Below are positions 9,097-19,526 of a DNA stretch of 64,000 nucleotides, piece after piece (the first letter of the stretch is position 1; each line of letters begins with the position of its first letter). The translations under genes were made by a program, and so were the position numbers. The DNA is from Achromobacter pestifer (GTDB lineage Bacteria; Pseudomonadota; Gammaproteobacteria; Burkholderiales; Burkholderiaceae_B). The stretch is taken from assembly GCF_013267355.1 (NCBI RefSeq), contig NZ_CP053985.1, positions 6,572,001-6,636,000 of the forward strand. The letters are read 5' to 3'. Under the pieces are notes generated by a model. It had not been told where the DNA came from and did not search any database. It saw only the letters and a list, made by a program, of their open reading frames with translations.

Positions 9097-9570
9097 TCAC
9101 GGCGCCACTTGATACCCGCGCTGCTGCATGCAAGTGCTGTAAGCGGAGGTGGCTGCGGCATTTTGCTGCGACGCCTCGGCGCGATCCTGGCGGCGGTCCT
9201 GGCGTTGCCGCGAACCGCCCACGACCATCCCTGCCGCCGCCGCGTCTTTCGCCTGGTTCTGCCGGTACTGCTGTTTGGCGTCATCGCTCATCCGGTCGTA
9301 GACCTCCTCGTGCTGATTGCCGCGCGCGCCGGCTACTGCCGCACCCGCTGCCGCGCCCGCAGCGGCGCCACGGACGCGCCCGCCGGACTTAGGATCGTCC
9401 GTGCTGGTGCTGGCGCTAGCGCCGCTGCCTGCCAGAGCCTGGCATGCGCTGATGTCTTGCTGGGTGGTTTGGGGCGACTGCCCTTTGAGCGGCGTTACCA
9501 TCTGTGCGGTGGCGCACAGGCAGAACAGGGAAAGAAGCGTCGCGGTACAGGGGCGTATGGACTTTTTCAT
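9097..9570 (-). CDS. Secreted glycine-zipper protein (YMGG-like), unknown function
   Basis: A 157-residue exported protein. The signal peptide runs MKKSIRPCTATLLSLFCLCATAQ. The middle holds an alanine/glycine zipper (GAAAGAAAGAAVAGARGNQH) followed by a Gln/Arg-rich segment and a C-terminal CMQQRGYQV motif, as in YMGG/glycine-zipper envelope proteins. The zipper could insert into or associate with a membrane. The ATG at 9570 is preferred over the ATG at 9582 because it has GGAG at proper spacing and starts the signal peptide (MKKS). It stands alone between operons. Function is unknown. Confidence 0.75.
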   Translation of the reverse strand: MKKSIRPCTATLLSLFCLCATAQMVTPLKGQSPQTTQQDISACQALAGSGASASTSTDDPKSGGRVRGAAAGAAAGAAVAGARGNQHEEVYDRMSDDAKQQYRQNQAKDAAAAGMVVGGSRQRQDRRQDRAEASQQNAAATSAYSTCMQQRGYQVAP

Positions 9571-9681
9571 GAAAAACTCCATTGATGTCGAGGAACCCTG
9601 GATCTTTCAGTGTAGCGCCGCATTCCGGGCCCCGATCACCTGTGATTCCCAGCCAAAAGGCTGATGCCTCCCCGCCGGGAG

Positions 9682-11043
9682 TCAAGCCGCAAGTCCGCCC
9701 GCGGACTCCAGCAACAGCGCCCTGCCCGGCACCAGTTCATAACAGCCCCGGCGCAGCTTGCGGATCTGCAAGGGCCCGCCCCAGTCAGCCAGGCGACGCT
9801 GCAACAGCAGCAGGCGCACGCCTAGGTTGTCCTGCACGTCGGGCAAGCCCAGGGAGCTGCCGGCAAGCCGCAGCTCCCGTGTGGAAAAACCCCAACGCCC
9901 ATGGCACTGCGCGTCGCGCGCGAGCTTCCACAAGATTGCTCCCGCCACGCCCTTGATCAAGTACTGCCCGTCGATGAAGACCGAGCCATCGCGTGGGAAG
10001 TAGCGCAGCTTGAGAGGCGCCCCCTGCGCGGCCGGGCCGCTCCGAGCCTCGTCCGGCGACGGCGCCCCCACGTCCAGTTCCGCGCCTTGCAGCGTCAACA
10101 GCGCCTGCGCCAGCTGTGCGCACAACACCGCCAATGCGTCCTCGTCGTCATACCCGAAGAACTGGTCGCTCTCGCTTTCGACCAGCAGCGCGCCCACGGT
10201 GCGCCCGCGCGCGCGCAGCGGCACGGCCAACTGGCTGCAAGGCGTGGCCAAGCCAGGCAGCACGATGGGCTCGCCTTCGATCGGGCCCTGGCCGCTGGCC
10301 ATCTGATGCAGGGTGCGGCCATACCGGTACATGCGCGCCATATGGCCTATGCGCAGCGCCACGCCTTCGCGCGCGGCCACGCCCGCCAGGCCGGCTTCGG
10401 CCAGCGGCACTTCGGCACCCACGCCCTGCTGGGCATAACCCATGCTGGCCAGGGCATACAGGGTCTGGCGCTGCTCATCCAGCAGCCAGAGGATGGCGTG
10501 GTTCACGACCAGGTCGCGGCGCAAGCCGTCCATGGCGACCTGAGGCAATAGGCTCAGCTCGTCGCACTCGGCAAGCCGCGCCGACACCGCCCGCGCGCCG
10601 GTAGCCAGGTCGCAGCGCGGCTGCAGCGTGGAGAGCGGCGCGCCGCTGTGCATGGGCCGGATATCCAGCACCTCGTAGATGTCGGCGCCGCGCAGGCGGA
10701 ACACCTGCTCCATGCCGGTATGCGCGGCAATGCCGGCCAGCTTCGCGCGCAGGCGCTCGAACACCGGGCCTTCGGTTTCGGTGCGCAGGTAGCGCAATTG
10801 CAAGGCCAGGCTGCCTCCGGTGCACGGGTCTTCCACCATCAGACTGGCGCGCCCCGTGGCGAGAATGTTCTCCCGGCTGCGGTTGAAGAACTGGAAGGTC
10901 AAGGCCACATGGCCGCCATCCACGTACTCCACGTGCGACAGCAGGTTGACATGGGGGATGCCGTCGGCCGAGACGCTGCACAAGGTGGGCGGAATGCCGC
11001 CATCCAGGACGCGGCGGACTGCCAGCAGGGTCAATACGCTCAT
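9682..11043 (-). CDS. Flavin split-barrel + GAF protein with a winged-helix-like C-terminus
   Basis: A 453-residue protein with three recognisable parts. Residues 1-130 are a pyridoxamine-5'-phosphate-oxidase-like split barrel (GIPPTLCSVSADGIPHVNLLSHVEYVDG, shown here only in part as GIPPTLCSVSADGIPHVNLL). Residues about 155-330 form a GAF domain (LWLLDEQRQTLYALASMGY, LAVPLRARGRTVGALLVES). Residues about 345-440 read like an OmpR-type winged helix (VFIDGQYLIKGVAGAILWKL, FSTRELRL, LLLQRRLADWGG, IRKLRRGCYELV). The last assignment is my inference from layout. The ATG overlaps the stop of the upstream flavin-barrel gene by 4 bp. A cytoplasmic redox, light or ligand sensor is plausible. Confidence 0.75.
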   Translation of the reverse strand: MSVLTLLAVRRVLDGGIPPTLCSVSADGIPHVNLLSHVEYVDGGHVALTFQFFNRSRENILATGRASLMVEDPCTGGSLALQLRYLRTETEGPVFERLRAKLAGIAAHTGMEQVFRLRGADIYEVLDIRPMHSGAPLSTLQPRCDLATGARAVSARLAECDELSLLPQVAMDGLRRDLVVNHAILWLLDEQRQTLYALASMGYAQQGVGAEVPLAEAGLAGVAAREGVALRIGHMARMYRYGRTLHQMASGQGPIEGEPIVLPGLATPCSQLAVPLRARGRTVGALLVESESDQFFGYDDEDALAVLCAQLAQALLTLQGAELDVGAPSPDEARSGPAAQGAPLKLRYFPRDGSVFIDGQYLIKGVAGAILWKLARDAQCHGRWGFSTRELRLAGSSLGLPDVQDNLGVRLLLLQRRLADWGGPLQIRKLRRGCYELVPGRALLLESAGGLAA

Positions 11044-11585
11044 GGGCCTGGCTCCAGTTCCACGGCCTGACCGGCATGCGGGCCCGGCGTCTGGTTCCAG
11101 GCTCCCGCCACGGTATAGCGCACCGCCACCAATTCATGCACCGCTACCCCGTACCAGTGATCCAGGAAAGGGGCGCCGGCAAAGCCGTCGACTTCGGCCA
11201 GTTCCCGTGTCAGCGTGTTGCGCCGCGACGCCACCAGTTCAGCATGGACGGGCAAGGCGGGTTCAACGCAAGCGTCACGGCCTTTCAGATGCAGCGTGCG
11301 GTTCGTGCGCGGCGAGGTGGCCAGCATGGCGACCTGGGCGGTCTCGCGGATGGCGGCCACGACCAGGGGCGCGGCATGTTCGGCCAACAGCACCAGCATG
11401 CGGCCGTCCGGCAGCATGTCCGCGGCCAGGGCCCGGCAGACGTGGGGGTTGCCGTCCCGATCGCAACTGCCCAGCCGCAGCGAAGGCAGCATGGGCAGGC
11501 ACAGGCTCCATTCGGCGGGCAGTATCGGCACGGCAGGAAACCTCTGGGCTATTGAAGCTCGACGGTGCCAGAAATCATAGCCCAA
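11040..11585 (-). CDS. Pyridoxamine 5'-phosphate oxidase-like flavin-barrel protein
   Basis: A protein of up to 181 residues with the PNPOx-like split-barrel fold (LRLGSCDRDGNPHVCRALAA, then DGRMLVLLAEHAAPLVVAAI). Such proteins bind FMN, F420 or heme. The start is uncertain: the longest frame opens with TTG at 11585, while a GTG at 11531 would give 163 residues, and neither has a clear Shine-Dalgarno sequence. It overlaps the next gene by 4 bp, so it is cotranscribed with the flavin-barrel/GAF protein and may supply or sense the same cofactor. Function is unknown beyond the fold. Confidence 0.7.
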   Translation of the reverse strand: MGYDFWHRRASIAQRFPAVPILPAEWSLCLPMLPSLRLGSCDRDGNPHVCRALAADMLPDGRMLVLLAEHAAPLVVAAIRETAQVAMLATSPRTNRTLHLKGRDACVEPALPVHAELVASRRNTLTRELAEVDGFAGAPFLDHWYGVAVHELVAVRYTVAGAWNQTPGPHAGQAVELEPGP

Positions 11586-11761
11586 GGCCCCCGCCCGGAT
11601 CGCATGCCGTTTAGCGATTTTTTAGCGCTTGCTTAACAAACTCTTAGCAACGCGCGCGCCGCGACGTTCCTACACTTTCCTTGCCCGGTTTCCGGACCGA
11701 ATCCGGCCATTGCCGGGAAGCCGGCAAACGCCTCGCGACTCCCCTTTTCAAGGCCAGCACC

Positions 11762-12505
11762 ATGAACCGCAATACCGAAGCCCAGTACTCCCCTTCGTCC
11801 AGCGCCGGCACGCCGCCGCGCATGGACATCTATGTCGGCATCCACAAGGCCTTGCGCGCCATGATGCTGGATACCTTGCAGGCCGTGGGCCGCATCGACG
11901 TCGACGACCCCGCCGAAACACGGGCGGCATGCGAGCGCGTGCAGGAGCTGGCCGACATCTGCGCCAGCCATCTCGGGCATGAAAACGATTTTGTGCATAC
12001 GGCGATGGAAGCGCGCCGCCCCGGTTCCAGCGAGCGCATCGCCGCGGAGCATGTCGAACACCTCGCGGCAATCGCCGGGTTGCGCGCCGCGGCATCCGCC
12101 CTGCTGGCCATCGGCTGCGGCGCCACGCAGGCGCAGGCCGCGCTGCGGCTGTACCGGCAATTGGCGCTGTTCGTCGGCGAGAACTTTGCCCACATGCACG
12201 TCGAGGAAACGCAGCACAACCAGGTGCTGTGGTCCTGTTACAGCGACGAGGAACTGCGCGCGCTGGAGGGCGCCATCGTGGCATCTCTGCCGCCGGTCGA
12301 GAACCTCTGCATCATGCGCTGGATGGTTCCGGCCATGACGCCCGCCGAACGCGCCGAATTGCTGGCGGGCGTACAGGCGGCCGCTCCCGCCCCTGTCTAC
12401 GCCGCCGTGCTCGACGTAGTGCGGCCCCACCTGGCACACGAGGACTGGGTCAAGCTGACCCGTGCGCTGGTGCCGGCGGAGGTTCCCGTGCGGATCGTGG
12501 CCTGA
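11762..12505 (+). CDS. Hemerythrin-like domain protein
   Basis: A 247-residue alpha-helical protein with a hemerythrin HHE-cation-binding pattern. It has HKALRAMMLDTL near the N-terminus, HLGHENDFVHTAME and EHVEHLAAI in the middle, and MHVEETQHNQVLW. These supply the His/Glu ligands of a di-iron O2-binding site. The C-terminal third (residues about 175-247) is an extra helical segment not needed for the fold. The chosen ATG at 11762 begins just before the first helix; a longer frame from 11681 covers the probable promoter. It is divergent from the two flavin-barrel genes, which suggests a shared redox theme. Oxygen or NO sensing is inferred. Confidence 0.75.
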   Translation: MNRNTEAQYSPSSSAGTPPRMDIYVGIHKALRAMMLDTLQAVGRIDVDDPAETRAACERVQELADICASHLGHENDFVHTAMEARRPGSSERIAAEHVEHLAAIAGLRAAASALLAIGCGATQAQAALRLYRQLALFVGENFAHMHVEETQHNQVLWSCYSDEELRALEGAIVASLPPVENLCIMRWMVPAMTPAERAELLAGVQAAAPAPVYAAVLDVVRPHLAHEDWVKLTRALVPAEVPVRIVA

Positions 12506-12514
12506 AGGCCGCGA

Positions 12515-13363
12515 TCAATTTGCCTTCTCGTCCTCGCCCTTGTAGCCGCTGATGTAAGCCCGTCCCGAGCAGCGCACGAAGGCCACGCAGGTCAAGCCAC
12601 CGCTCTTGGCGTCGCAGGTGGCCCGTGCCTCGTCGCGCGCCGCCACGGGATCGGTGTTCTTCGCGGTAAAGCTGGTGCCGCGGCCCTTGCTGCCCTTGCC
12701 CCAGGCCATGCCGACGCAGGTGTCGGTGTAGGTGAGCACCGTGCGGCAGCCGACGCAGTCTTCCCACTTGAGCAAGGCCTCGACCGCATCCTTCTCGCTC
12801 GGATAGCCGTCGGCGTAGGTCAGTTGGCCCGACTCCTTCTCGGCCACCGAGCCCCAGTAGCCGCGCGAGTCCAGCTTGGCCGACAGGGCTTCGAGCTGGG
12901 CGGGCGTGGCGGTGTCGGGCGCCTTCAGTTCGGCCTCGCTGTAGCCGGGACCGACGCACAAGGGCATGACGGCAAGCTTGCACTTGCCGTCGGCGCTGTC
13001 GTTGGTGCAGGTGCGGATGGCCTTCTTCGCGGCGACCTCGGACGACACGCTGGTGCCCCAGAACAGGTCGCTACGCGAATTGCGCGAGAACGCCACGCAG
13101 CTGTCCGAAAACGAGGTGACGTTCTTGCAACCCTTGCCGCCCGCCTTGTTGCACTTGGCCAGCGCGGCGTCCTGCGCTTCCTTGGTGGAGGTTTCGGGCA
13201 TGACCCAATACAGCTTGGCGTGAGCTTCGTCAGTGGCCACGGCGCCGTACAGCGTGTCGGCATGCGCCGCGGGCGCGGCGGCAAGGCCCAGGGCCAGCGC
13301 GCCTGCGCCGGCCAGTGCGGCCACGGTGGAACGGAACTGAACCAGCAATCGCGCGAGCATCAT
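12515..13363 (-). CDS. Secreted protein with tandem DUF4189 domains
   Basis: A 282-residue exported protein. A signal peptide of about 35 residues ends near APAAHA. Two cysteine-rich DUF4189 repeats follow, one from LYGAVATDEAHAKLYWVMPE and the second from RGYWGSVAEKESGQLTYADG. Each has the motif pattern AxxxAxxxC and paired cysteines (for example CNKAGGKGC and CDAKSGGLTC) suited to disulfides in the periplasm or outside the cell. The ATG at 13363 is used; an in-frame ATG also lies at 13360. It is convergent with the hemerythrin-like gene, only 9 bp away. The molecular role of DUF4189 is not known to me. Confidence 0.8.
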   Translation of the reverse strand: MMLARLLVQFRSTVAALAGAGALALGLAAAPAAHADTLYGAVATDEAHAKLYWVMPETSTKEAQDAALAKCNKAGGKGCKNVTSFSDSCVAFSRNSRSDLFWGTSVSSEVAAKKAIRTCTNDSADGKCKLAVMPLCVGPGYSEAELKAPDTATPAQLEALSAKLDSRGYWGSVAEKESGQLTYADGYPSEKDAVEALLKWEDCVGCRTVLTYTDTCVGMAWGKGSKGRGTSFTAKNTDPVAARDEARATCDAKSGGLTCVAFVRCSGRAYISGYKGEDEKAN

Positions 13364-13731
13364 GGGTGTGCAATATCCAGTAGTTGTAGCGCCGCGCGCC
13401 CCGCGATGCCTGATCGCCAAGGCGCCCCGGGCGCAGAACGCGCGGATCGTAGCACGTTACAGTTTGTCTTCTATCCCCTGTGTGAACGCGTTTCCGGGCA
13501 TAACGTAACCAATTTTGCAGCGGCCCGAAGATGATGCGCCACTATTTTTTCGGTAACATCGGCGCCTCACGGCGCAGGGTCATGCGGGCGCGCGGACGCA
13601 TCCGTCGCCCCTTCAAGATGCCCGACGCCACGATACGACTCGTCACGAACCGAAACCAAAACAAGACAAAATCTTGCGACCGCTGAATTATGTTGCGGCA
13701 CGCCGGATCTTTGAGGGAGCTAGGGCTCAGC
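13364..13731. other. Divergent intergenic region without a gene
   Basis: A 368-bp stretch between the DUF4189 gene (minus) and the lipoprotein gene (plus). It must hold promoters for both. It contains short GC palindromes (for example around 13560-13575) and AT-rich patches, but I could not assign -35/-10 elements or operators with confidence. Open frames here have no start signals or family features. Confidence 0.4.
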
Positions 13732-14295
13732 ATGAATAAATCGCGACTCCGTTCGACCTGGTTGCTGGGCCGCGCCCTGCCGGTGTCGCTGGCCCTGGCC
13801 GCCCTGGCCGGCTGCGCGCCGATGCCCACGGGCGGCAGTTCGACGCTGCCGTCGCTGACCAATATCTTCTCGTCGGGGCTGTCGTTCTCGCCCAGCGTGA
13901 ACGTGGCCAAGAACATGAAGGGCCGTCCGGTGGCCGACGCCATCACGGCGCTGGGCGAGCCGTCGAAAAAGCGCGGGGTGGGCAACACGATGGAACTCAT
14001 CTGGTCCGATTACCAGACCGCGCCCTATACAGAATGGGTCTCGACCGGCACTTCGCAGCAGGTGGTCGGCATGATTCCGGCCACCTCGACCAGCGCCGCC
14101 ACGCCGGTGTTCCAGAATACCAACCACGGCTACTACAGCGGCCGCACCAAGGTCTATGAATGCAGCGTGGTGATGCGCATGCAGAACAGCGTCATCATCG
14201 ACAGCCAAGTGGACGGCAACGTCTGCCCCGAGTTCATCGCCGCGCTGCGCAAATGGGCCGGCGAGCGCGAAGCCAACAACTATCGCAGCAATTAA
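13732..14295 (+). CDS. Putative outer-membrane lipoprotein, unknown function
   Basis: A 187-residue lipoprotein. The signal segment ends in a lipobox, ALAGC, with lipidated Cys at about residue 28. The body carries KNMKGRPVADAITALGEPSK, a pattern seen in small BamE/SmpA-like or regulatory lipoproteins, but the match is too loose for a family name. The ATG at 13732 has GAGGGAG upstream; a longer in-frame start at 13690 would place residues before the signal peptide. A membrane protein gene follows 14 bp downstream and probably shares the transcript. Confidence 0.75.
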   Translation: MNKSRLRSTWLLGRALPVSLALAALAGCAPMPTGGSSTLPSLTNIFSSGLSFSPSVNVAKNMKGRPVADAITALGEPSKKRGVGNTMELIWSDYQTAPYTEWVSTGTSQQVVGMIPATSTSAATPVFQNTNHGYYSGRTKVYECSVVMRMQNSVIIDSQVDGNVCPEFIAALRKWAGEREANNYRSN

Positions 14296-14309
14296 GGCAG
14301 CACACCCTC

Positions 14310-15083
14310 TTGTCGACCAAACTCGGAGCCCGCCATTTCGTCGCGGCGACGGCTGACGCCATACGCCAGCGAGGCCGCGCCATGCTGGCCGCAGCCCCCT
14401 GGTCGCTGGCGCTGTTCATCGTGTCGCTGCCTTTCGCCTTGCTGATCGCCAACCTGTTTCCGTACGGGGATGGGCTGTTCATGGCGCTGGCGCTGATCAA
14501 CGTGATTTTGTTGGCGCGCATGACCTGCGCCTGGCATCGCGTCGTCAAGCCAGGCGACCCGGCGGGCGTCGGCGCCACCCGCGGCAGCGCGGCGCAGGCC
14601 CGTCATCTGGCCTTGCTCAGCGCGCTCGTCATTGCAGCCACTGCGATGGCTCGCGCTACCGGGGACCTGCCCTATGTGATCTACATGGTGCTGACCGGAT
14701 CGAATGACACTGTGTTCTGGAGCGCCTTGTGCGCCGCGCTGGCGCTGATCTGGGTGCCAACGCTGTACGCGCTGGCGATGTATGGCCTGAGCCTGCCGCG
14801 CGCGGCGGTAACCGGCGAGTACGGTTTCCAAGCCACGCGCGCCGCCATGCCGTACAAACCCTGGCCGCTGATGCTGGCGCTGCTCATGTTGATCGCGGCG
14901 GCCGGCCATGCCGGCTACATCCTGGGCATGGTCGCGTACGGCTACCCGGATGTTGGATTGGCGCGGGCAGCGATGAGCGCTCTGCCCTGCATCCCGCTCG
15001 TATTTCTGGTGGCGGCGATGTATGCGGTTGCTTATCGCGATTCCTGCGAACCCGCCGCGCAAGCGCTCTCCAGCCGTCCTTGA
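14310..15083 (+). CDS. Multi-pass inner-membrane protein, unknown function
   Basis: A protein of about 257 residues with several hydrophobic helices (APWSLALFIVSLPFALLIAN; LFMALALINVILLARMTCAW; LALLSALVIAATAMA; FWSALCAALALIWVPTLYAL; LMLALLMLIAAAGHAGYILG; CIPLVFLVAAMYAVAY). I do not recognise the family. The start is uncertain. TTG at 14310 has AAGGCAG about 10 bases upstream and directly follows the lipoprotein gene. An in-frame ATG at 14382 would give a shorter protein that still contains all helices. Confidence 0.7.
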   Translation: MSTKLGARHFVAATADAIRQRGRAMLAAAPWSLALFIVSLPFALLIANLFPYGDGLFMALALINVILLARMTCAWHRVVKPGDPAGVGATRGSAAQARHLALLSALVIAATAMARATGDLPYVIYMVLTGSNDTVFWSALCAALALIWVPTLYALAMYGLSLPRAAVTGEYGFQATRAAMPYKPWPLMLALLMLIAAAGHAGYILGMVAYGYPDVGLARAAMSALPCIPLVFLVAAMYAVAYRDSCEPAAQALSSRP

Positions 15084-15282
15084 ACCCGAGCGCAGGCCGT
15101 CCAAAGCGGCGTGAAGCGCGCCTTCCCCCCCATGCGCGCTGCGGGCCGATTACCCGGGGGAACTGCTGCGGACCCTGATCGCGGTTGCGCTCGAAGCTGA
15201 CAATTCACTGACGCAAAAACGCGAATAGTTTTTATTCATATAGAATCCGGACTGTCCGTAACCCCCTAGCCTGGCAGTCCCG

Positions 15283-16449
15283 ATGTCCCTGCCCCCTTCC
15301 ACGGGCCCTCATTTCCCCCGCAAACACCTGGTCCTGATCGCCGCCGCGCTGGCCATATTGACCGCCCTGGCGTTCTGGTACGCCGGATCCAAGGGCTCTC
15401 CCGCCGCGCGTCCGCCCGAGTATGGGCAGATTCCGGTCGCTGTCGCGGTCGAGGCCGCCAGCGCCGGTCCGCTGCAGCGCGACCTGCATGCGCTTGGAAC
15501 CATTACGCCGCTGGCGCAAGTGACCCTGCGCAGCCAGGTCGATGGCGAACTGCTGAAGCTGCATTTCACCGAAGGCCAGGCCGTGACGCGCGGCCAGATG
15601 CTGGCTGAGATCGATCCGCGTCCCTATCTTGCGGCGCTGGCCGCGGCCGAAGGCGAACTGGCGCGCACCCAAGCGCTGCTGGAGAACGCCGAGGCCGACC
15701 TGCAGCGCTACCGCAAGCTGGCGCGCCAGGAAGCAGTGGCGGGCCAGCAGCTGGATACCGCCGAAGCCCAGGTGCGCGTCTATGCCGCCCAGCGGCAACG
15801 CAACCAGGCCCAGGTGGCCGATGCCCGGCGGCTGCTGGACCACACGCGTATCGTCGCGCCCCATGACGGCCGCATCGGGCTGCGCCGCATCGACGCCGGC
15901 AACCACGTGCGCGCCGCCGACGCCGAGGGCCTGACCACGCTGGTGCAGACGCGGCCGATCTCGGCGCTCTTCAGTATTTCCGAAACGCGCCTGGACATCC
16001 TGCGCCAGGCCCAGGCGCGCGACGCCGCGCTGCGGGTCCAGGCCTGGGACGCGGACGACCGCCGCCTGCTAGCCGTGGGCACATTGGAGGCGCTGGACAA
16101 CCGCATCCAGGCCGCCAGCGGCACCGTACGGCTGCGCGCGCGCTTTGCCAACGCCGACGAATCGCTGTTTCCGAACCAGTTCGTGAACATCCGGCTGGCG
16201 GTGGTGCAGCAGGACAACGTCATTTCCATTCCCACGGCGGCGGTGCAGTACGGCTCCGAGGGCGCCTTCGTGTTCGTGATCGGCGAGGACACACGCGCCA
16301 CGCGCCGCGTGCTGGAGCTGGGTCCGGCCAATGCCGGCCGCATCGTCGTGCAGGCCGGCCTGGCCGAAGGCGAACGCGTGGTGGTCGAAGGCGTGGACCG
16401 CCTGCATGACGGCCGCGACGTGCAAATTGTCGAACCGCAGAAATCATGA
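15283..16449 (+). CDS. mdtA: RND efflux periplasmic adaptor (MdtA-like)
   Basis: A 388-residue membrane fusion protein. The N-terminal signal-anchor is [21 protein letters not shown] lipoyl/biotinyl half-motif follows ([20 protein letters not shown]), then a coiled-coil hairpin (about residues 115-185), a second lipoyl half ([20 protein letters not shown]) and beta-barrel and membrane-proximal domains ending in [15 protein letters not shown]. It bridges the inner-membrane pump to an outer-membrane channel. It is the first gene of a three-gene operon and overlaps the first permease by 4 bp. The symbol is by family resemblance to MdtA. Confidence 0.88.
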   Translation: MSLPPSTGPHFPRKHLVLIAAALAILTALAFWYAGSKGSPAARPPEYGQIPVAVAVEAASAGPLQRDLHALGTITPLAQVTLRSQVDGELLKLHFTEGQAVTRGQMLAEIDPRPYLAALAAAEGELARTQALLENAEADLQRYRKLARQEAVAGQQLDTAEAQVRVYAAQRQRNQAQVADARRLLDHTRIVAPHDGRIGLRRIDAGNHVRAADAEGLTTLVQTRPISALFSISETRLDILRQAQARDAALRVQAWDADDRRLLAVGTLEALDNRIQAASGTVRLRARFANADESLFPNQFVNIRLAVVQQDNVISIPTAAVQYGSEGAFVFVIGEDTRATRRVLELGPANAGRIVVQAGLAEGERVVVEGVDRLHDGRDVQIVEPQKS

Positions 16450-19400
16450 GCCTGTCGCGCCCCTTCATCCTGCGCCCCGTCGCCACGTCCTTCCTGATGA
16501 TCGCCCTGCTGCTGTCGGGCATCCTGGCGTGGCGCATGCTGCCCGTGGCGGCGCTGCCGCAAGTGGACTATCCCATCATCCAGGTGACCACGCAGTACCC
16601 CGGCGCCAGTCCGAACGTGACGGCGCGCACCGTCACCGCGCCGCTGGAGCGGCGCTTCGGACAGATACCGGGTCTGAAGCAGATGTCCTCCACCAGCGGC
16701 AGCGGCATCTCGGTGATCACGCTGCAGTTCTCGCTGGACGTCTCGCTGGGCGTGGCCGAGCAGGAAGTCCAGGCGGCCATCAGCGCCAGCGGCGCGCTGC
16801 TGCCCAATGACCTGCCGACGCCGCCCGTGTACCGCAAGGTCAACCCCGCCGACGTGCCCATCCTGACGCTGGCGGTCACGTCCGATTCCCTGCCCTTGCC
16901 CCAGGTCTACGACCTGGTCGACACCCGCATGACGCAACGCCTGTCGCAGTTGTCCGGCGTGGGCATGGTCAGCCTGGCGGGCGGCCAGCGGCCGGCGGTG
17001 CGGGTGCAGGTCAATCCCATGGCGCTGGCCGCGCGCGGCCTGCAGCTGACCGACGTGCAGGAAGCCATCTCCAAGGCCAATTCGAACCAACCCAAGGGCA
17101 GCTTCGACGGGCCGGTACGCTCGGTCATCATGGACGCCAACGACCAGCTGCAAAGCGCCGAGGAATACCGCGAACTGATCGTGGCCTGGCGCAACGGCGC
17201 GCCGGTACGGCTGGGCCAGGTCGCCACGGTCGAGGACGGGGCGGAAGACCGCTACCTGGCCGCCTGGGTCGACAAGCAGCCGGCCGTGCTGGTCAACATC
17301 CAGCGCCAGCCGGGCGCCAACGTCATCGCCGTGGCCGACCAGGTCAAGGCGCTGCTGCCGCAACTGACGGCCAGCCTGCCCGCCGCCGCGCAGGTCCGCG
17401 TGCTGACGGACCGCACCGAGAGCATCCGCGCGTCGGTGCGCGGCGTGCAATGGGAACTGGCCTTCGCCGTGGGCCTGGTGGTGCTGGTGACATTCCTGTT
17501 CCTGCGCAACCTGCCCGCCACGCTGATCCCCAGCCTGGCCGTGCCGCTGTCCCTGATCGGCACCTTCGGCTTCATGCACCTGGCGGGCTTCTCCACCAAC
17601 AACCTGACGCTGATGGCCCTGACGATCGGCGCGGGCTTCGTGGTGGACGACGCCATCGTGATGCTGGAGAACATTGCGCGCTACCGCGAGCAGGGCCACA
17701 GCCCCATGTCGGCGGCGCTCAAGGGCGCCGGCCAGATCGGTTTCACGCTGGTGTCCCTGACGCTGTCGCTGATCGCCGTGCTGATCCCGTTGCTGTTCAT
17801 GGAAGACGTGGTGGGCCGGCTGTTCCGCGAGTTCGCGGTCACGCTGGCCGTCGCCATCCTGATATCGCTGGCGGTGTCGCTGACGCTGACGCCGATGATG
17901 TGCGCGCGGCTGCTGCCCGCGCACGAACCGACGCGCCCCGGGCTGCTGGACCGCATCCAGACTCGCTACGCCGGCTGGCTGGACCTGACGTTGCGCCATC
18001 AACGGCTGACGCTGGCCGTGATGCTGGCGACGGTGGCGCTGACGGGATTGCTGTACCTGGCCGTGCCCAAGGGCTTCTTCCCGACCCAGGACGGCGGCAC
18101 GCTGCAAGGCGTGACGCAATCGTCCCAAAGCACCTCGTTCGACGCCATGTCGCGGCGCCAGCAGGCGGTGGCGGAGGCCTTGCTGGCCGATCCGGACGTG
18201 GTCAGCCTGTCGTCCTTCATCGGCATCGACGGCATGAACACCACTTTGAACACCGGCCGGCTGCTGATCAATCTGCGGCCCTGGTCGGAGCGCAGCGCAC
18301 CGCTGGCGGACATCATGGCGCGGCTGGATGCGCGCGCCCGCGAGGTCCAGGGCATCTCGCTCTACTTGCAGCCGGTGCAGGAGCTCAATATCGAGGACCG
18401 CGTGAGCCGCGGCCAGTACCAGTTCACCCTGACCTCGCCGGACAGCCCGCTGCTGGCCCGCTGGACCAACGCGCTGGCCGAACGCCTGGCCCGGGCGCCC
18501 GAGCTGGCCGACGTTTCCACCGACCTGCAAGGCGACGGCCGCCAGGCCTATCTGCAAGTCTCGCGCGATGCCGCCGCCCGTCTGGGCGTGACCATGGACG
18601 ACGTGGCGCAGACGCTCTACAACGCCTTCGGCCAGCGCCAGGTGGCGACCTTGTTCACCCAATCCAACCAATACCGGGTGGTGCTGGAGGTGGACCGCAA
18701 GCTGGCGCTGAACCCGGACGCGCTGGAACGCATCCATCTGCAGAGCGAAGACGGACAGGCGATCCCGCTGTCGGCGCTGGCCACCGTCAGCGAGCGCGCG
18801 GCGCCGCTGGCTGTGAACCACCTGTCGCAGTTCCCCGCCGTCAACCTGTCCTTCAACCTGCCCGCGGGCGGCTCGCTGGGCGAGGCCATCGAGGCCATCG
18901 AATCGGCGCGGCAAGAGATCGGCATGCCGGTCAGCGTGGAGCTGCGCTTGCAGGGGGCCGCAGCGGCCTTCCAGGCCTCGCTGTCGAACACGCTGTGGCT
19001 GATGCTGGCCGCGGTGGTCACCATGTACCTGGTGCTGGGCATGCTGTATGAAAGCGCCATCCATCCGGTGACCATCCTGTCCACCCTGCCCTCGGCCACC
19101 GTCGGGGCGCTGCTGGCGCTGTTGCTTACCGGGCGTCCGCTGGACCTGATCGCGGTCATCGGCATCATCCTGCTGATCGGGCTGGTGAAGAAGAACGGCA
19201 TCATGATGGTGGACTTTGCGCTGGAGGCCGAACGCTCGCGCGGCCTGGCGCCGCAGGCCGCCATCCGCGAAGCCGCGCTGCTGCGCCTGCGGCCCATTCT
19301 GATGACGACGCTGGCCGCGCTGTTCGGCGCACTGCCGCTGATGCTGGCCACGGGCTCGGGCGCGGAACTGCGCCAGCCGCTGGGCTGGGTCATGGTGGGC

Positions 19401-19526
19401 GGTCTGCTGGTCAGCCAGGTCCTGACCCTGTTCACCACGCCCGCCGTGTATCTCTTCTTCCACCGCCTGGGCCAACGCCGCGGCGCCGCGGCCGCCAAAC
19501 CCGGGGTTGAAGGCCCGGCGCCATGA
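16446..19526 (+). CDS. mdtB: RND multidrug efflux permease (MdtB-like)
   Basis: A 1026-residue RND (AcrB-fold) proton-driven exporter with 12 membrane helices and two large periplasmic loops. Seen: the N-terminal [20 protein letters not shown] helix, [20 protein letters not shown], the charged proton-relay pair in helix 4 ([20 protein letters not shown]), and the repeat half with [20 protein letters not shown]. Length is normal. It is coupled by 4-bp overlaps to both the adaptor and the second permease, the MdtABC layout in which two different permeases form a heteromultimer. No outer-membrane factor follows, so a TolC-like protein from elsewhere would be used. Confidence 0.92.
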   Translation: MSLSRPFILRPVATSFLMIALLLSGILAWRMLPVAALPQVDYPIIQVTTQYPGASPNVTARTVTAPLERRFGQIPGLKQMSSTSGSGISVITLQFSLDVSLGVAEQEVQAAISASGALLPNDLPTPPVYRKVNPADVPILTLAVTSDSLPLPQVYDLVDTRMTQRLSQLSGVGMVSLAGGQRPAVRVQVNPMALAARGLQLTDVQEAISKANSNQPKGSFDGPVRSVIMDANDQLQSAEEYRELIVAWRNGAPVRLGQVATVEDGAEDRYLAAWVDKQPAVLVNIQRQPGANVIAVADQVKALLPQLTASLPAAAQVRVLTDRTESIRASVRGVQWELAFAVGLVVLVTFLFLRNLPATLIPSLAVPLSLIGTFGFMHLAGFSTNNLTLMALTIGAGFVVDDAIVMLENIARYREQGHSPMSAALKGAGQIGFTLVSLTLSLIAVLIPLLFMEDVVGRLFREFAVTLAVAILISLAVSLTLTPMMCARLLPAHEPTRPGLLDRIQTRYAGWLDLTLRHQRLTLAVMLATVALTGLLYLAVPKGFFPTQDGGTLQGVTQSSQSTSFDAMSRRQQAVAEALLADPDVVSLSSFIGIDGMNTTLNTGRLLINLRPWSERSAPLADIMARLDARAREVQGISLYLQPVQELNIEDRVSRGQYQFTLTSPDSPLLARWTNALAERLARAPELADVSTDLQGDGRQAYLQVSRDAAARLGVTMDDVAQTLYNAFGQRQVATLFTQSNQYRVVLEVDRKLALNPDALERIHLQSEDGQAIPLSALATVSERAAPLAVNHLSQFPAVNLSFNLPAGGSLGEAIEAIESARQEIGMPVSVELRLQGAAAAFQASLSNTLWLMLAAVVTMYLVLGMLYESAIHPVTILSTLPSATVGALLALLLTGRPLDLIAVIGIILLIGLVKKNGIMMVDFALEAERSRGLAPQAAIREAALLRLRPILMTTLAALFGALPLMLATGSGAELRQPLGWVMVGGLLVSQVLTLFTTPAVYLFFHRLGQRRGAAAAKPGVEGPAP

